Below the pieces are notes generated by a model. The model saw only the letters and a list, made by a program, of their open reading frames with translations, was not told where the DNA came from and searched no databases. A stretch of DNA of 64,000 nucleotides, from NCBI GenBank assembly GCA_027451285.1, contig DAIDJP010000013.1, forward strand, positions 62,001 to 126,000, given 5' to 3'. Source of the stretch: Acidimicrobiaceae bacterium (GTDB lineage: Bacteria > Actinomycetota > Acidimicrobiia > Acidimicrobiales > RAAP-2). Made by a program: the position numbers and the translations under genes. Shown here piece after piece: positions 8,590 through 16,787 of this stretch (positions are counted from its first letter, which is position 1; each line of letters begins with the position of its first letter).

Positions 8590-9852
8590 TCACTCGTGGG
8601 TTCGACGACGGATCTCGGTGACCTTCTCGGCGACGTGGTTGGCGTCCGCGCCGCGGTCCTCGAGCAGCGCCGCGCGATCCGCGGCGGCCGCGGCCTCGGC
8701 GGTGACGTCGCGTGCGGCCAGGCGGGCCTCGACGCCCTCCTCGGCGATCTTGGTCGCCTCCTCCACGAGCGCGGCGACCATCTCGTCTTCGGGCACGACC
8801 CGTACGATCTGGCCGCGAATGAAGAGGTGCCCGCGCTTCTTGCCCGCGGCGATGCCCAGGTCGGCGTGGCGCGCCTCGCCGGGACCGTTCACCACGCAGC
8901 CCATCACGGCCACCTGGATCGGTAGGCCCATTCCGGACAGGGCGTTCTGCGCCGCGGTGGCCACGCCGATGACGTCGACCTCGGCGCGTCCGCAGCTGGG
9001 ACAGGCGATCAGGTCCAGCCCGCGTCGTTCGCGCAGGCCCAGGGATTCGAGCAGCTGGCGTCCCGCGCGGGCCTCCTCGACGGGATCGGCGGTCAGCGAG
9101 TAGCGCAGCGTGTCGCCGATGCCCTCGGCGAGGAGCGTGGCGATGCCCGCGGTCCCCTTGATGAGGCCCCCGGGCAGGGGTCCGGCCTCGGTCACGCCGA
9201 GGTGCAACGGGTAGTCGAAGGTCTCGGCGGCCAGTCGATAGGCGCCGATCATCGTGGCCACGGAAGAGGCCTTGACCGAGATCTTCACGTCGTGGAAGTC
9301 GACTTCGTCGAAGTAGGCGAGTTCGAGGCGCGCCGACTCAACCAGCGCCTCGGGGGTGGCGCCACCGAAGCGCTCGTAGATGTCCGGGTGCAGACTGCCG
9401 GCGTTGACGCCGATGCGAATGGGCACCCCGCGGTCCTTGGCCTCACGGGCCACGAGCTTGATCTCCTCGGGCTTGCGCAGGTTGCCGGGGTTGAGGCGCA
9501 GTCCGTGCACGCCCGCCTCGAGGGCGGCGAGGGCCATCTCGACGTGGAAGTGGATGTCCGCCACGATGGGCACCGGCGAGCGCGGCACGATCTGGGCCAG
9601 TCCCTCGGCGGCGGCGCGCTCGTTGCAGGTGCAGCGCACGATGTCGGCGCCGGCGGCGGCCAATTCGTAGATCTGTCCGAGTGTGCCGTCGACGTCCGCG
9701 GTCTTGGTGGTCGTCATCGACTGGACCGAGATCGGCGCGTCACCACCGACGGCGACGCTGCCGACGTGAATCTGGCGCGTGCGCCGACGGGGACTTAAGG
9801 GGCTGGCGGTGACATCCACTCCCCCATTCTGCCGTGTCGCGGCGGGGACCAA
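8590..9852 (-). CDS. ispG: 4-hydroxy-3-methylbut-2-en-1-yl diphosphate synthase (IspG)
   Basis: Penultimate step of the MEP isoprenoid pathway, an Fe-S enzyme that reduces MEcPP to HMBPP. TIM-barrel half: VGGDAPISVQSMTTTKTADVD and NPGNLR; C-terminal half carries the [4Fe-4S] ligands ACPSCGR and GCVVNGPGE. About 50 extra residues rich in Ala/Glu form the C-terminal tail. The start is uncertain: the TTG at 9850-9852 and a GTG at 9817-9819 (11 residues shorter) both leave the conserved core intact, and neither has a well-spaced Shine-Dalgarno. Together with dxr it places two MEP enzymes in one unit. Confidence 0.95.
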   Translation of the reverse strand: MVPAATRQNGGVDVTASPLSPRRRTRQIHVGSVAVGGDAPISVQSMTTTKTADVDGTLGQIYELAAAGADIVRCTCNERAAAEGLAQIVPRSPVPIVADIHFHVEMALAALEAGVHGLRLNPGNLRKPEEIKLVAREAKDRGVPIRIGVNAGSLHPDIYERFGGATPEALVESARLELAYFDEVDFHDVKISVKASSVATMIGAYRLAAETFDYPLHLGVTEAGPLPGGLIKGTAGIATLLAEGIGDTLRYSLTADPVEEARAGRQLLESLGLRERRGLDLIACPSCGRAEVDVIGVATAAQNALSGMGLPIQVAVMGCVVNGPGEARHADLGIAAGKKRGHLFIRGQIVRVVPEDEMVAALVEEATKIAEEGVEARLAARDVTAEAAAAADRAALLEDRGADANHVAEKVTEIRRRTHE

Positions 9853-9857
9853 ACCTT

Positions 9858-11105
9858 CTAGCGGAAGGGGTTCGCGATCGGGTGAGCGATGTCGAGGTAG
9901 AGGGTCGTGGCAAAGAGCACCAGCAGGACCGTCACGAACGCGTAGACGAGGGGCAGCAGCTTGTTCACGTCGGCGTGATAGGCCCCCTTGCGGCTGCGCA
10001 GGCGCTCGTAGGTGGCCACGGCCACGTAGCCGCCGTCGAGCGGCAGCATCGGCATCATGTTGAACACGCCGACGAAGACGTTGACCGCCATCAAGAGTTC
10101 GAGCATCACCCCGACGCCGGCCTGGGAACTCTGAACGGCGAGACGGGCCACGCCCACGATCGACTGGGGCCGATTCAGTTGGTTGGTCGGGTTGTTCGCC
10201 GCCGCCGGCGAGGCGACCTGGTGGAACAGGCTCGAGAACTGCGCGGGCGAGAAGACCCGCCCGATCGCGGCCACCGACATCGTGAAGATCCGCCCCACGG
10301 TCGAGAACGACTGGGGGATCGCCGCGAGGGCCGAGGTGCGCACGGTCTGGGCGACCAACTCGACGCCGAGATAGCCCTGGGGCGTGGACCCCGTGGCGAG
10401 CGGCTGTCCGTTGACCTTAAGCGTGCGCCCGTCGACCGGGGTGGCGTGCAGGGTCAGGTTGCGCCCGTCGCGCGAAACGACGATCGTGAGGCGTTGGCCG
10501 GTGTGCTCGTGCACCAGGTTGACCAGGGTGTCGGCGTTGGTGATGGTGGTGCCGTCGACGGAGACGATGCGGTCTCCCACCTTGATCCCGGCGAGCTGGG
10601 CGGCGTTGAGCGCGTGACCCTGCCAGGGGGTGAAGGAGGCGACTCCTATGTGACTGGCCGAGGGCACGCCCACCATCGTGAGAGAGGCCCAGGCGAGCAC
10701 CAGGGCCATCACGCCGTGCATCAGGGATCCCGCCGAGGCGAAAAGGACCTTGCGGGGATAGCTCGCTTGGCGATAGGTGCGACTCTCGAGCGCGGGGTCC
10801 ACGGTGTCGGTCCAGGTCATGCCGGGCACCTTCACGTAGCCGCCGAGCCACAGCGCGCGGATTCCATATCGCGTCTCGCCGCGCTGGATCGACCAGACGA
10901 CGGGACCGAATCCCACGAAGAAGTCGGTCACCTGCAGTCCGGCGCGCTTGGCCGTGATGTAGTGGCCGAACTCGTGTCCCATCACCATGACGAGCAGCGC
11001 CCCGATGACGACCGGCAGCGCCCAGCCGCCGACCCAGGCCAGCACGGCGGCGATGGCCACTATCGAGGCGATCAGCAGCGCGAGAGAACTTCGAGACCCA
11101 TTCAT
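9858..11105 (-). CDS. rseP: M50 site-2 intramembrane metalloprotease (RseP-like)
   Basis: Membrane protease that cuts substrates within the bilayer, for example anti-sigma factors or signal-peptide remnants. The HEFGH zinc motif (about residues 44-48) lies in a membrane segment after an N-terminal hydrophobic stretch. A single PDZ domain (AGIKVGDRIVSVDGTTITN) follows, and the third zinc-ligand motif NMMPMLPLDGG lies near the C-terminus, followed by a last transmembrane helix. 415 residues, normal for the actinobacterial Rip1 type. The ATG overlaps the dxr stop (ATGA). The dxr-rseP-ispG order is common in actinobacteria. Confidence 0.93.
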   Translation of the reverse strand: MNGSRSSLALLIASIVAIAAVLAWVGGWALPVVIGALLVMVMGHEFGHYITAKRAGLQVTDFFVGFGPVVWSIQRGETRYGIRALWLGGYVKVPGMTWTDTVDPALESRTYRQASYPRKVLFASAGSLMHGVMALVLAWASLTMVGVPSASHIGVASFTPWQGHALNAAQLAGIKVGDRIVSVDGTTITNADTLVNLVHEHTGQRLTIVVSRDGRNLTLHATPVDGRTLKVNGQPLATGSTPQGYLGVELVAQTVRTSALAAIPQSFSTVGRIFTMSVAAIGRVFSPAQFSSLFHQVASPAAANNPTNQLNRPQSIVGVARLAVQSSQAGVGVMLELLMAVNVFVGVFNMMPMLPLDGGYVAVATYERLRSRKGAYHADVNKLLPLVYAFVTVLLVLFATTLYLDIAHPIANPFR

Positions 11106-12265
11106 GACCGTTTCGTCACGCTAGCGGCGGCCAGGCGACGCGCGGCCGCATCGTTCTCGACCAGATCCGCCAGGCTCGCCAAGGGGTCGTCCACGTAGCG
11201 CTCCATCACCTCGGCGACCACCGGGACGATGTCGGACCAGGCCAGGCGCTCCTCCAGGCAGGCAGCCACGGCGACCTCGTTGGCGGCACTGAGCCAGGCC
11301 GGCGCGGCGCCCCCGCGCGCGGCGGCGTCGTAGGCGAGACCCAGGGCGGGAAAGGCCTCGCGGTCGGGCGTCTCGAAGGTGAGGCTCAGGCCGCTGGCGA
11401 AGTCGAGCGCCCCCCAGGCGTGATCGAGACGTTCGGGCAGTCCCAAGCAGTAGGCGATCGGCAGGCGCATGTCGGGCCGCGAGAGCTGGGCGATGACCGA
11501 GCCGTCGACATATTCGACCATCGAGTGCACGATCGACTGGGGGTGCACCACCACCGTCACACGGCTCACTTCGACGCCGAAGAGCGCCGAGGCCTCGAGG
11601 ACCTCGAGGCCCTTGTTCATCAGTGTCGAGGAGTCGATCGTGATCTTTGGCCCCATCGACCACGTGGGGTGCACCAGCGCGTCGGCGCGCGTGGCGCTGC
11701 GCAGCCGTTCCCGGCTCCAGCCGCGAAACGGGCCACCCGACGCGGTCAGGATCAGGCGGCGCACGTCGGGATGCCCCGGCGCGCTCGAGGACGCGAGGCA
11801 CTGGTGGATCGCGCAGTGCTCGGAGTCGATGGGAAGTATCTGCGCACCGGGCGTGTCGCGCACCGCCGCCACCAAAGGTGCCGCGGCGATGAGGGACTCC
11901 TTATTGGCGAGCGCCAGGCGCTTGCCCGCCGCGAGGGCCGCCATCGTCACCGGCAGTCCGGCGAAGCCGACCACCGCGTTGATGACAATGTCCGCACTCG
12001 CGGCGAGATCGCGGAGACCGTCCTCGCCGGTGACGAGCTCGACGCCGGGCTCGAGCAGCGCTGTCATCGCCGGTGCGTCCGAAGCGCGCGCGATTCCCAC
12101 GCGCGTGACGCGGAACTCGCGGGCGATCTCGGCCAGGCGCTCTAGCTGGGTGCCGCTCGAGATGGCGACGAGCTCGAAACGCTCGGGCTCGCGGCGCAAG
12201 ACGTCGAGGGCCTGCGTGCCGATCGAGCCCGTCGCCCCGAGCAGCGCCACGCTGCGACGCGCCAT
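11102..12265 (-). CDS. dxr: 1-deoxy-D-xylulose 5-phosphate reductoisomerase
   Basis: Converts DXP to MEP with NADPH, the committed step of the MEP pathway. GATGSIG near the N-terminus is the NADPH-binding loop; NKESL and PIDSEHCAIHQCL contain the metal/substrate residues; ASGGPFRGW is the flexible loop; TWSMGPKITIDSSTLMNKGLE is a strong family signature. 387 residues, full length. Start ATG at 12263-12265, two bases after cdsA; its stop overlaps rseP. Confidence 0.97.
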   Translation of the reverse strand: MARRSVALLGATGSIGTQALDVLRREPERFELVAISSGTQLERLAEIAREFRVTRVGIARASDAPAMTALLEPGVELVTGEDGLRDLAASADIVINAVVGFAGLPVTMAALAAGKRLALANKESLIAAAPLVAAVRDTPGAQILPIDSEHCAIHQCLASSSAPGHPDVRRLILTASGGPFRGWSRERLRSATRADALVHPTWSMGPKITIDSSTLMNKGLEVLEASALFGVEVSRVTVVVHPQSIVHSMVEYVDGSVIAQLSRPDMRLPIAYCLGLPERLDHAWGALDFASGLSLTFETPDREAFPALGLAYDAAARGGAAPAWLSAANEVAVAACLEERLAWSDIVPVVAEVMERYVDDPLASLADLVENDAAARRLAAASVTKRS

Positions 12266-12267
12266 GA

Positions 12268-13557
12268 TCAGCCCAGGTGCAGAACGCGGGTCAGGTAGAA
12301 GACCGTCGGCAGTGCAAAGAGCAGCCCGTCGATGCGATCCAGCAGCCCGCCGTGGCCCGGTAGGAGCCGACCGAGGTCCTTCACGCCGAGGGTCCGCTTG
12401 AGCATGGACTCAAAGAGGTCCCCGAGCGGCGCGGCCACCGACACCGCGACGGCGAATTCGAGGCCGTGGGTCGTCGTCCACGGACTGATCATGGGCAGGA
12501 TGAAGGCGCCCACGACGAGGGTGAGCAGGGTGCCGCCGATCGTTCCCTCACGGGTCTTGTTCGGCGAGAGCCGCTGGTTCAGGGGATGGCGGCCGATCCA
12601 CCTACCGATGAACAGCGCGCCCGTGTCATTGGCGACCGTCAGGACGATCGTGCCAAAGAGATAGGCCATTCCGTGACGATCGACCGAGTACTGCGGCGAG
12701 ATCATGAGCAGCGCAAAGGAGCCCAGCACGCCCACCCAGACGTAGACGAAGATCGTCGCGCCCAGGCCGTCGAGCACGTCGATGGACCGTTCGGCACTCG
12801 CGTACCAGAGGAAGCCGGTGACGACCAACAGGGCGGTCACCGCGGCGGTCGCCGCCAGTCCGCGCTCGTAGGACGCCACGCCCAGGGTCAGCACCGCGAC
12901 GAGGCCCAGGAGGGTCGCCGGGTGCGCCCCGCTGCGACGAAACGCGGCGTAGCCCTCGGCGGCGGCGAAGGCCAACGCGCAGAGCACCAGCAGCGCCACC
13001 GGCACGGGTCCGGCGACGAAGAGCACCGCGACCAGCACGCCGAGCGCCAGGCCCGTGGTCATCGCCTGAGAGACGCTGTTCGACCGGCTCTGACGAGCGG
13101 CGCGACCGGCGAGGGGGTTCTCCGGCCGGCGCGTGCGCTCCACGCGCGGTGGCTCGGGTCGCGGGGTCTCGTCGAGGATCTTCTCCTCGGCCACGACATC
13201 CTCGGCCAGCACGAACTCCCAGGGTCGCGACTCGTCCTCTTTCGACTCACTCGCGAGGAAGGACGCGTCGAACTGCTCCTCGTGGGCTACCCAGTCGGCT
13301 TCACCCTCGCGCCAGGCGGGCGCCGGAATCGCGGCCCACGGATCGTCGCTCTCGGCCGCCTCGCGCGCGACGACGATCGGCACCTGACCGGTCGGAGCGT
13401 CCGTCCAGTGCGGCAGCGTGGTCTCGTCGACGACGGCGCCGTCGGCCGCCTCGGCGGCGACTTCGGCCCCGGTGATCGTGACCCGCGAGTCGCTCGAACT
13501 CACCACCGGCACTTCGCCGGTGGCTTCGTCGCCGAGGAACGGGTCGTCAGACTTCAA
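12268..13557 (-). CDS. cdsA: Phosphatidate cytidylyltransferase with long acidic N-terminal extension
   Basis: Makes CDP-diacylglycerol from phosphatidate and CTP at the membrane. The C-terminal half is polytopic (about eight hydrophobic segments from residue 165 on) and ends with the CdsA signature KRTLGVKDLGRLLPGHGGLLDRIDGL. The first 160 or so residues are a hydrophilic Asp/Glu/Ala-rich segment without recognisable domain, probably cytoplasmic and disordered. The start is a TTG at 13555-13557 within the last codons of frr, with AGGAA four bases upstream. Frr, cdsA and dxr form one transcription unit. Confidence 0.92.
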   Translation of the reverse strand: MKSDDPFLGDEATGEVPVVSSSDSRVTITGAEVAAEAADGAVVDETTLPHWTDAPTGQVPIVVAREAAESDDPWAAIPAPAWREGEADWVAHEEQFDASFLASESKEDESRPWEFVLAEDVVAEEKILDETPRPEPPRVERTRRPENPLAGRAARQSRSNSVSQAMTTGLALGVLVAVLFVAGPVPVALLVLCALAFAAAEGYAAFRRSGAHPATLLGLVAVLTLGVASYERGLAATAAVTALLVVTGFLWYASAERSIDVLDGLGATIFVYVWVGVLGSFALLMISPQYSVDRHGMAYLFGTIVLTVANDTGALFIGRWIGRHPLNQRLSPNKTREGTIGGTLLTLVVGAFILPMISPWTTTHGLEFAVAVSVAAPLGDLFESMLKRTLGVKDLGRLLPGHGGLLDRIDGLLFALPTVFYLTRVLHLG

Positions 13558-14116
13558 GAAGTTCCTGCTCTTTGTGGTGCAACAGCACGTCCACCGCGGC
13601 CACTTCGTCCTGGGTCATCTTGTCGAGCACCTTCTCGACGCGCTCGATCTCGTCACTCGAGAGTCCCTGGTCCTTTTCGAGGGCCTCGAGCTCTTGGCGG
13701 GCGTGGCGACGCACGCCGCGCAGGGCGACCTTTCCCTCTTCGGCCTTGGTGCGTACGAGCTTGACGAAGTCGCGCCGGCGCTCTTCGGTCAGCGTCGGGA
13801 ACGTGAGGCGGATGACCTGGCCGTCGTTGGACGGGTTCAGTCCCAGGTTCGCGTTGGTGATCGCCTTTTCGATGGCCGCCATGGCCCCCTTGTCGAAGGG
13901 CGAGATCACGAGAAGGCGCGGCTCGGGCACCGAGAAGTTCGCCAGCTGACGCAGCGGCGTCTCGGTCCCGTAGTAGTCGATCGGCAGGTGCTCGACCAGC
14001 GCCGAGTTGGCCCGGCCCGTTCGCACCGTGGCGAACTCGTTCTTCACGTGCTCGATCGCGCGGGCCATGCGCTCGCGCGTGTCTTCCATCACCAGTTCAA
14101 CGAGCTCGTTTTCCAT
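13547..14116 (-). CDS. frr: Ribosome recycling factor
   Basis: Splits post-termination ribosomes with EF-G. 189 residues forming the usual long three-helix bundle with a small beta domain: VRTGRANSALVEHLPIDYYGTETPL and PFDKGAMAAIEKAI are conserved family segments. The ATG overlaps the pyrH stop by one base (TAATG) and its 3' end overlaps the cdsA start by 11 bases. Placement after rpsB-tsf-pyrH is the standard bacterial order. Confidence 0.97.
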   Translation of the reverse strand: MENELVELVMEDTRERMARAIEHVKNEFATVRTGRANSALVEHLPIDYYGTETPLRQLANFSVPEPRLLVISPFDKGAMAAIEKAITNANLGLNPSNDGQVIRLTFPTLTEERRRDFVKLVRTKAEEGKVALRGVRRHARQELEALEKDQGLSSDEIERVEKVLDKMTQDEVAAVDVLLHHKEQELLEV

Positions 14117-14826
14117 TACTTCACCAGCGTACCGACGGCGTGGCCGTCGAGCGCGAGCCCAAGATTCCCCGGAGCCATCAGGTCGAAGACGCGCAGCGGC
14201 AGGTTGTTGTCCTTGCAGAAGGTGATCGCGGTCATGTCCATGACGCGCAGGTTACGCGCGATGACCTCGTCAAAGGAGATCTCGTCGAACTTGGTGGCCT
14301 TCGGATTGATCCGGGGATCTTCGTCGTACACGCCGTCGACCCCACCGTGGGTGCCCTTTAGAACCACCTCGGCCTCGATCTCGGCCGCGCGCTGGGCCGC
14401 CGGCGTGTCGGTCGTGAAGTAGGGGTTGCCCATGCCGGCGGCGAAGATCACCACGCGGCCCTTCTCGAGGTGGCGCACCGCGCGACGACGGATGTAGGGC
14501 TCGGCGACCTGGTCCATGCCGATGGCCGACATCACTCGGGTCGGACGTCCGTGGCTCTCGATCGCGTCCTGCAGAGCCAGGGCGTTGATCACGGTACCGA
14601 GCATGCCCATCAGGTCCGAGTTGGCCCGGTTCATGCCGGCCATGGCGCCGGTCGCCCCGCGCCAGATGTTGCCGCCGCCGACGACGACGGCGAGCTCGAG
14701 GCCGCCGCGATCCATCGCGCGCGAGATCTCGCGGGCCAGGAAGTCAACCGTGGAGGCATCGATCGTCTCGTCGCTGGCGGCCGAGGCCAGCGCCTCGCCC
14801 GACAACTTCAAGACGACGCGGCGCAC
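14116..14826 (-). CDS. pyrH: UMP kinase
   Basis: Phosphorylates UMP to UDP; hexameric member of the amino-acid kinase family. Visible motifs: VVLKLSGEALA at the N-terminus, VVGGGNIWRG for phosphate binding, and DTPAAQRAAEIEAEVVLKGTHGGVDGVYDEDPR, the UMP/ATP region. 236 residues, full length. Starts with GTG at 14824-14826, three bases after tsf. Confidence 0.97.
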   Translation of the reverse strand: MRRVVLKLSGEALASAASDETIDASTVDFLAREISRAMDRGGLELAVVVGGGNIWRGATGAMAGMNRANSDLMGMLGTVINALALQDAIESHGRPTRVMSAIGMDQVAEPYIRRRAVRHLEKGRVVIFAAGMGNPYFTTDTPAAQRAAEIEAEVVLKGTHGGVDGVYDEDPRINPKATKFDEISFDEVIARNLRVMDMTAITFCKDNNLPLRVFDLMAPGNLGLALDGHAVGTLVK

Positions 14827-14829
14827 GAT

Positions 14830-15621
14830 CTAGCTTCCGACGACCACTTGTGCGTACGCCCGAACCGTCGCCGGGCTGACGAACTGTCCGACGGCGACCT
14901 TCTCGTCCTTGACGTAGGGCTGCTCGACCAAGACGCGCTCCTTGAACCAACCGTTGAGTCGGCCTTCGATGATCTTAGGCAGTGCGGCCTCGGGCTTTCC
15001 CTCATTGCGAGAAATCTCCTCCACCGTCGCGCGCTCGGCCTCGACCTCGGCCGTGGGCACCTCGTCGCGCGTCAGGTAGGTGGGCTTGGCGAAGGCCACG
15101 TGCACGGCGATCTCGTGGGCGACCTCGGAGGTCCCACCGGCGAGCACCACGATCACGGCGTTCACGCCACGACCGGCCTGCTGGTGGATGTAGGTCTCGA
15201 TGACCTCCCCCTCGCCCGCGACGAGCCGGGCGACGCGACCCACGGAGATGTTCTCCTTGAGCGTCGTGAGGAGGGTCTCGATGCGGTCCTTGAACTCCGC
15301 GACGGCGTCCTCACCCGACGCGGCGACGCGCGCGGCGATCTCGTCGGCGAGGGAGACGAACTCCTCGGACTTGGCAACAAAGTCGGTCTCGCAGCGCAGT
15401 TCGACAATCGCGGCGGCCTGTCCGTCACGCACGACGGCCACGGCACCCTCGCCGGCCACGCGATCGGCGCGCTTGGCGGCCGACGCCAGCCCCTGCACGC
15501 GCAGCCACTGGGTGGCGGCGGCCATGTCGCCGTCGTTGGCCTCGAGGGCCTTCTTGGCGTCCATCATTCCCACGCCGGTTGCCTGGCGCAGGGCTTGTAC
15601 ATCCTTGGCTGTGATAGCCAC
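14830..15621 (-). CDS. tsf: Elongation factor Ts
   Basis: Nucleotide exchange factor for EF-Tu. The N-terminal UBA-like domain reads KDVQALRQATGVGMMDAKKALEANDGDMAAATQWLR, and the core contains RCETDFVAKSEEF, the TDFVA motif that contacts EF-Tu. I placed the start at the GTG at 15619-15621, with a strong GAAGGAG seven bases upstream, giving 263 residues. The open frame extends much further upstream, but that part is out-of-frame rpsB tail sequence. Length fits the compact EF-Ts found in actinobacteria. Confidence 0.96.
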   Translation of the reverse strand: MAITAKDVQALRQATGVGMMDAKKALEANDGDMAAATQWLRVQGLASAAKRADRVAGEGAVAVVRDGQAAAIVELRCETDFVAKSEEFVSLADEIAARVAASGEDAVAEFKDRIETLLTTLKENISVGRVARLVAGEGEVIETYIHQQAGRGVNAVIVVLAGGTSEVAHEIAVHVAFAKPTYLTRDEVPTAEVEAERATVEEISRNEGKPEAALPKIIEGRLNGWFKERVLVEQPYVKDEKVAVGQFVSPATVRAYAQVVVGS

Positions 15622-15643
15622 GTTGATTCTCCTTCGTCGGTGG

Positions 15644-16657
15644 TTAGGCGGTGGGAGCGTCGCCGGTGTCGACGACGTCGACGGCCTCGGGGGCCGGAGT
15701 CTCCTCAGCAGCGGGGGCCGGAGTCTCCGCGACTTCGGCGGCCGGCTCGGCCTCGGCGACCTCTGCAACGGGGGCGACCTCGGCGACCGGCTCGACCTCG
15801 GCAACGGCGGCCGGCGTCTCCGCGACTTCAGCGACCGGCTCGGCCTCGGCGACCTCGGCAACGGCCGCCGGCGTCTCGGCGGCTACGGCGGGCTCGGCCT
15901 CGGCGACCACGGCGGTCGCAACCGGCGCGGACGGCGCTGCGGCGGCCTTCGGCGGCGTCGCGGGGCGGTTGGCGCGGATGAAACGACCCTCGGCCACGGC
16001 GTCGGCCATGAGACGGCACAGCAGGGCACCGGCGCGAATAGCGTCGTCGTTGCCGGGGATCACGTAGTCAATGACGTCGGGGTCGCAGTTCGTGTCGACC
16101 ACGGCGACGACCGGCAGACCGAGCTTGCGCGCCTCGGTCACGGCAATGTGCTCCTTCTTCGTGTCGATCACGAAGATGGCGTTGGGCACTCGTTCCAGGC
16201 TCGCGATACCACTGAGGTTGCGGTCGAGCTTCTCGAGTTCGCGGGAGTGGCGCAGCGCCTCGCGCTTGGGCATGTTGTCGAAGTCGCCGGCGCGCTGCAT
16301 GCTGCGCAGCTCCATCATTCGCTTGACGCGTCCCGTGACGGTGGAGAAGTTGGTGAGCATGCCACCCAGCCAGCGCTGGTTGACGAAGGGCATCCCGCAC
16401 GCCTGCGCGTAGTCGGCGATCGGCCCCTGGGTCTGCTTCTTAGTGCCCACAAAGAGGATGGTGCCGCCATCGGCGACCAGGTCACGCACGTAGGCGTAAC
16501 TCTGCTCGATGCCCGACAGGGTCTTGCGCAGGTCGATCAGGTAGATCCCGTTGCGCTCGCCGAGGATGAAGCGACGCATCTTGGGGTTCCACCGGCGGGT
16601 CTGGTGCCCAAAGTGCACGCCCGAGTCCAATAATTCCTGCAGAGTGACGAGTGCCAC
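15644..16657 (-). CDS. rpsB: 30S ribosomal protein S2 with repetitive C-terminal tail
   Basis: Residues 1 to about 225 are a normal S2 ([56 protein letters not shown]). The remaining roughly 110 residues (about 15644-15976) are an unusual Ala/Glu/Pro/Val tail built from repeats such as [18 protein letters not shown], strongly acidic and probably disordered on the ribosome surface. Start GTG at 16655-16657 with GGAAGGAAA upstream. First gene of the rpsB-tsf-pyrH-frr series. Confidence 0.96.
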   Translation of the reverse strand: MALVTLQELLDSGVHFGHQTRRWNPKMRRFILGERNGIYLIDLRKTLSGIEQSYAYVRDLVADGGTILFVGTKKQTQGPIADYAQACGMPFVNQRWLGGMLTNFSTVTGRVKRMMELRSMQRAGDFDNMPKREALRHSRELEKLDRNLSGIASLERVPNAIFVIDTKKEHIAVTEARKLGLPVVAVVDTNCDPDVIDYVIPGNDDAIRAGALLCRLMADAVAEGRFIRANRPATPPKAAAAPSAPVATAVVAEAEPAVAAETPAAVAEVAEAEPVAEVAETPAAVAEVEPVAEVAPVAEVAEAEPAAEVAETPAPAAEETPAPEAVDVVDTGDAPTA

Positions 16658-16776
16658 GTTCTAGTTTCCTTCCGTTCGGTTATCGGTCCCCCGAGTGCAC
16701 CGCAAGCGGCGACCGTACGAAACCCGGGGGAAGACATCTCTGACCTCTCCCACCCTGGGAGAGCCAAACCATGTTA
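16658..16776 (-). promoter_or_regulatory. rpsB promoter and structured leader
   Basis: A minus-strand -10 candidate TAACAT lies at 16771-16776 (no good -35). Its predicted start coincides with a perfect 7-bp hairpin (16745-16751 with 16757-16763, 5-base loop). A second long-range stem pairs TCCCCCG (16688-16694 region) with CGGGGGA near 16727-16733. S2 autoregulates rpsB-tsf through its leader in other bacteria (known); these hairpins are candidates for that role (inference). Confidence 0.4.
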
Positions 16777-16787
16777 GTGGATCGGCG

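Noticed and set aside
9834-11198. Long plus-strand open frame opposite rseP
   Set aside because: It is the complement of a well-supported M50 protease with zinc motifs; composition is Gly/Arg/His-rich, typical of a shadow.
15661-15945. Repetitive GCC/GAG-rich stretch that looks like a short-repeat array
   Set aside because: It is the coding sequence of the S2 tail; units are irregular and there are no spacers, so it is not a CRISPR array.
14470-16633. Overlapping plus-strand frames opposite pyrH, tsf and rpsB
   Set aside because: All three minus-strand genes are certain and the plus-strand frames lack start signals or motifs; the Ala/Glu repeats of the S2 tail create long spurious frames.
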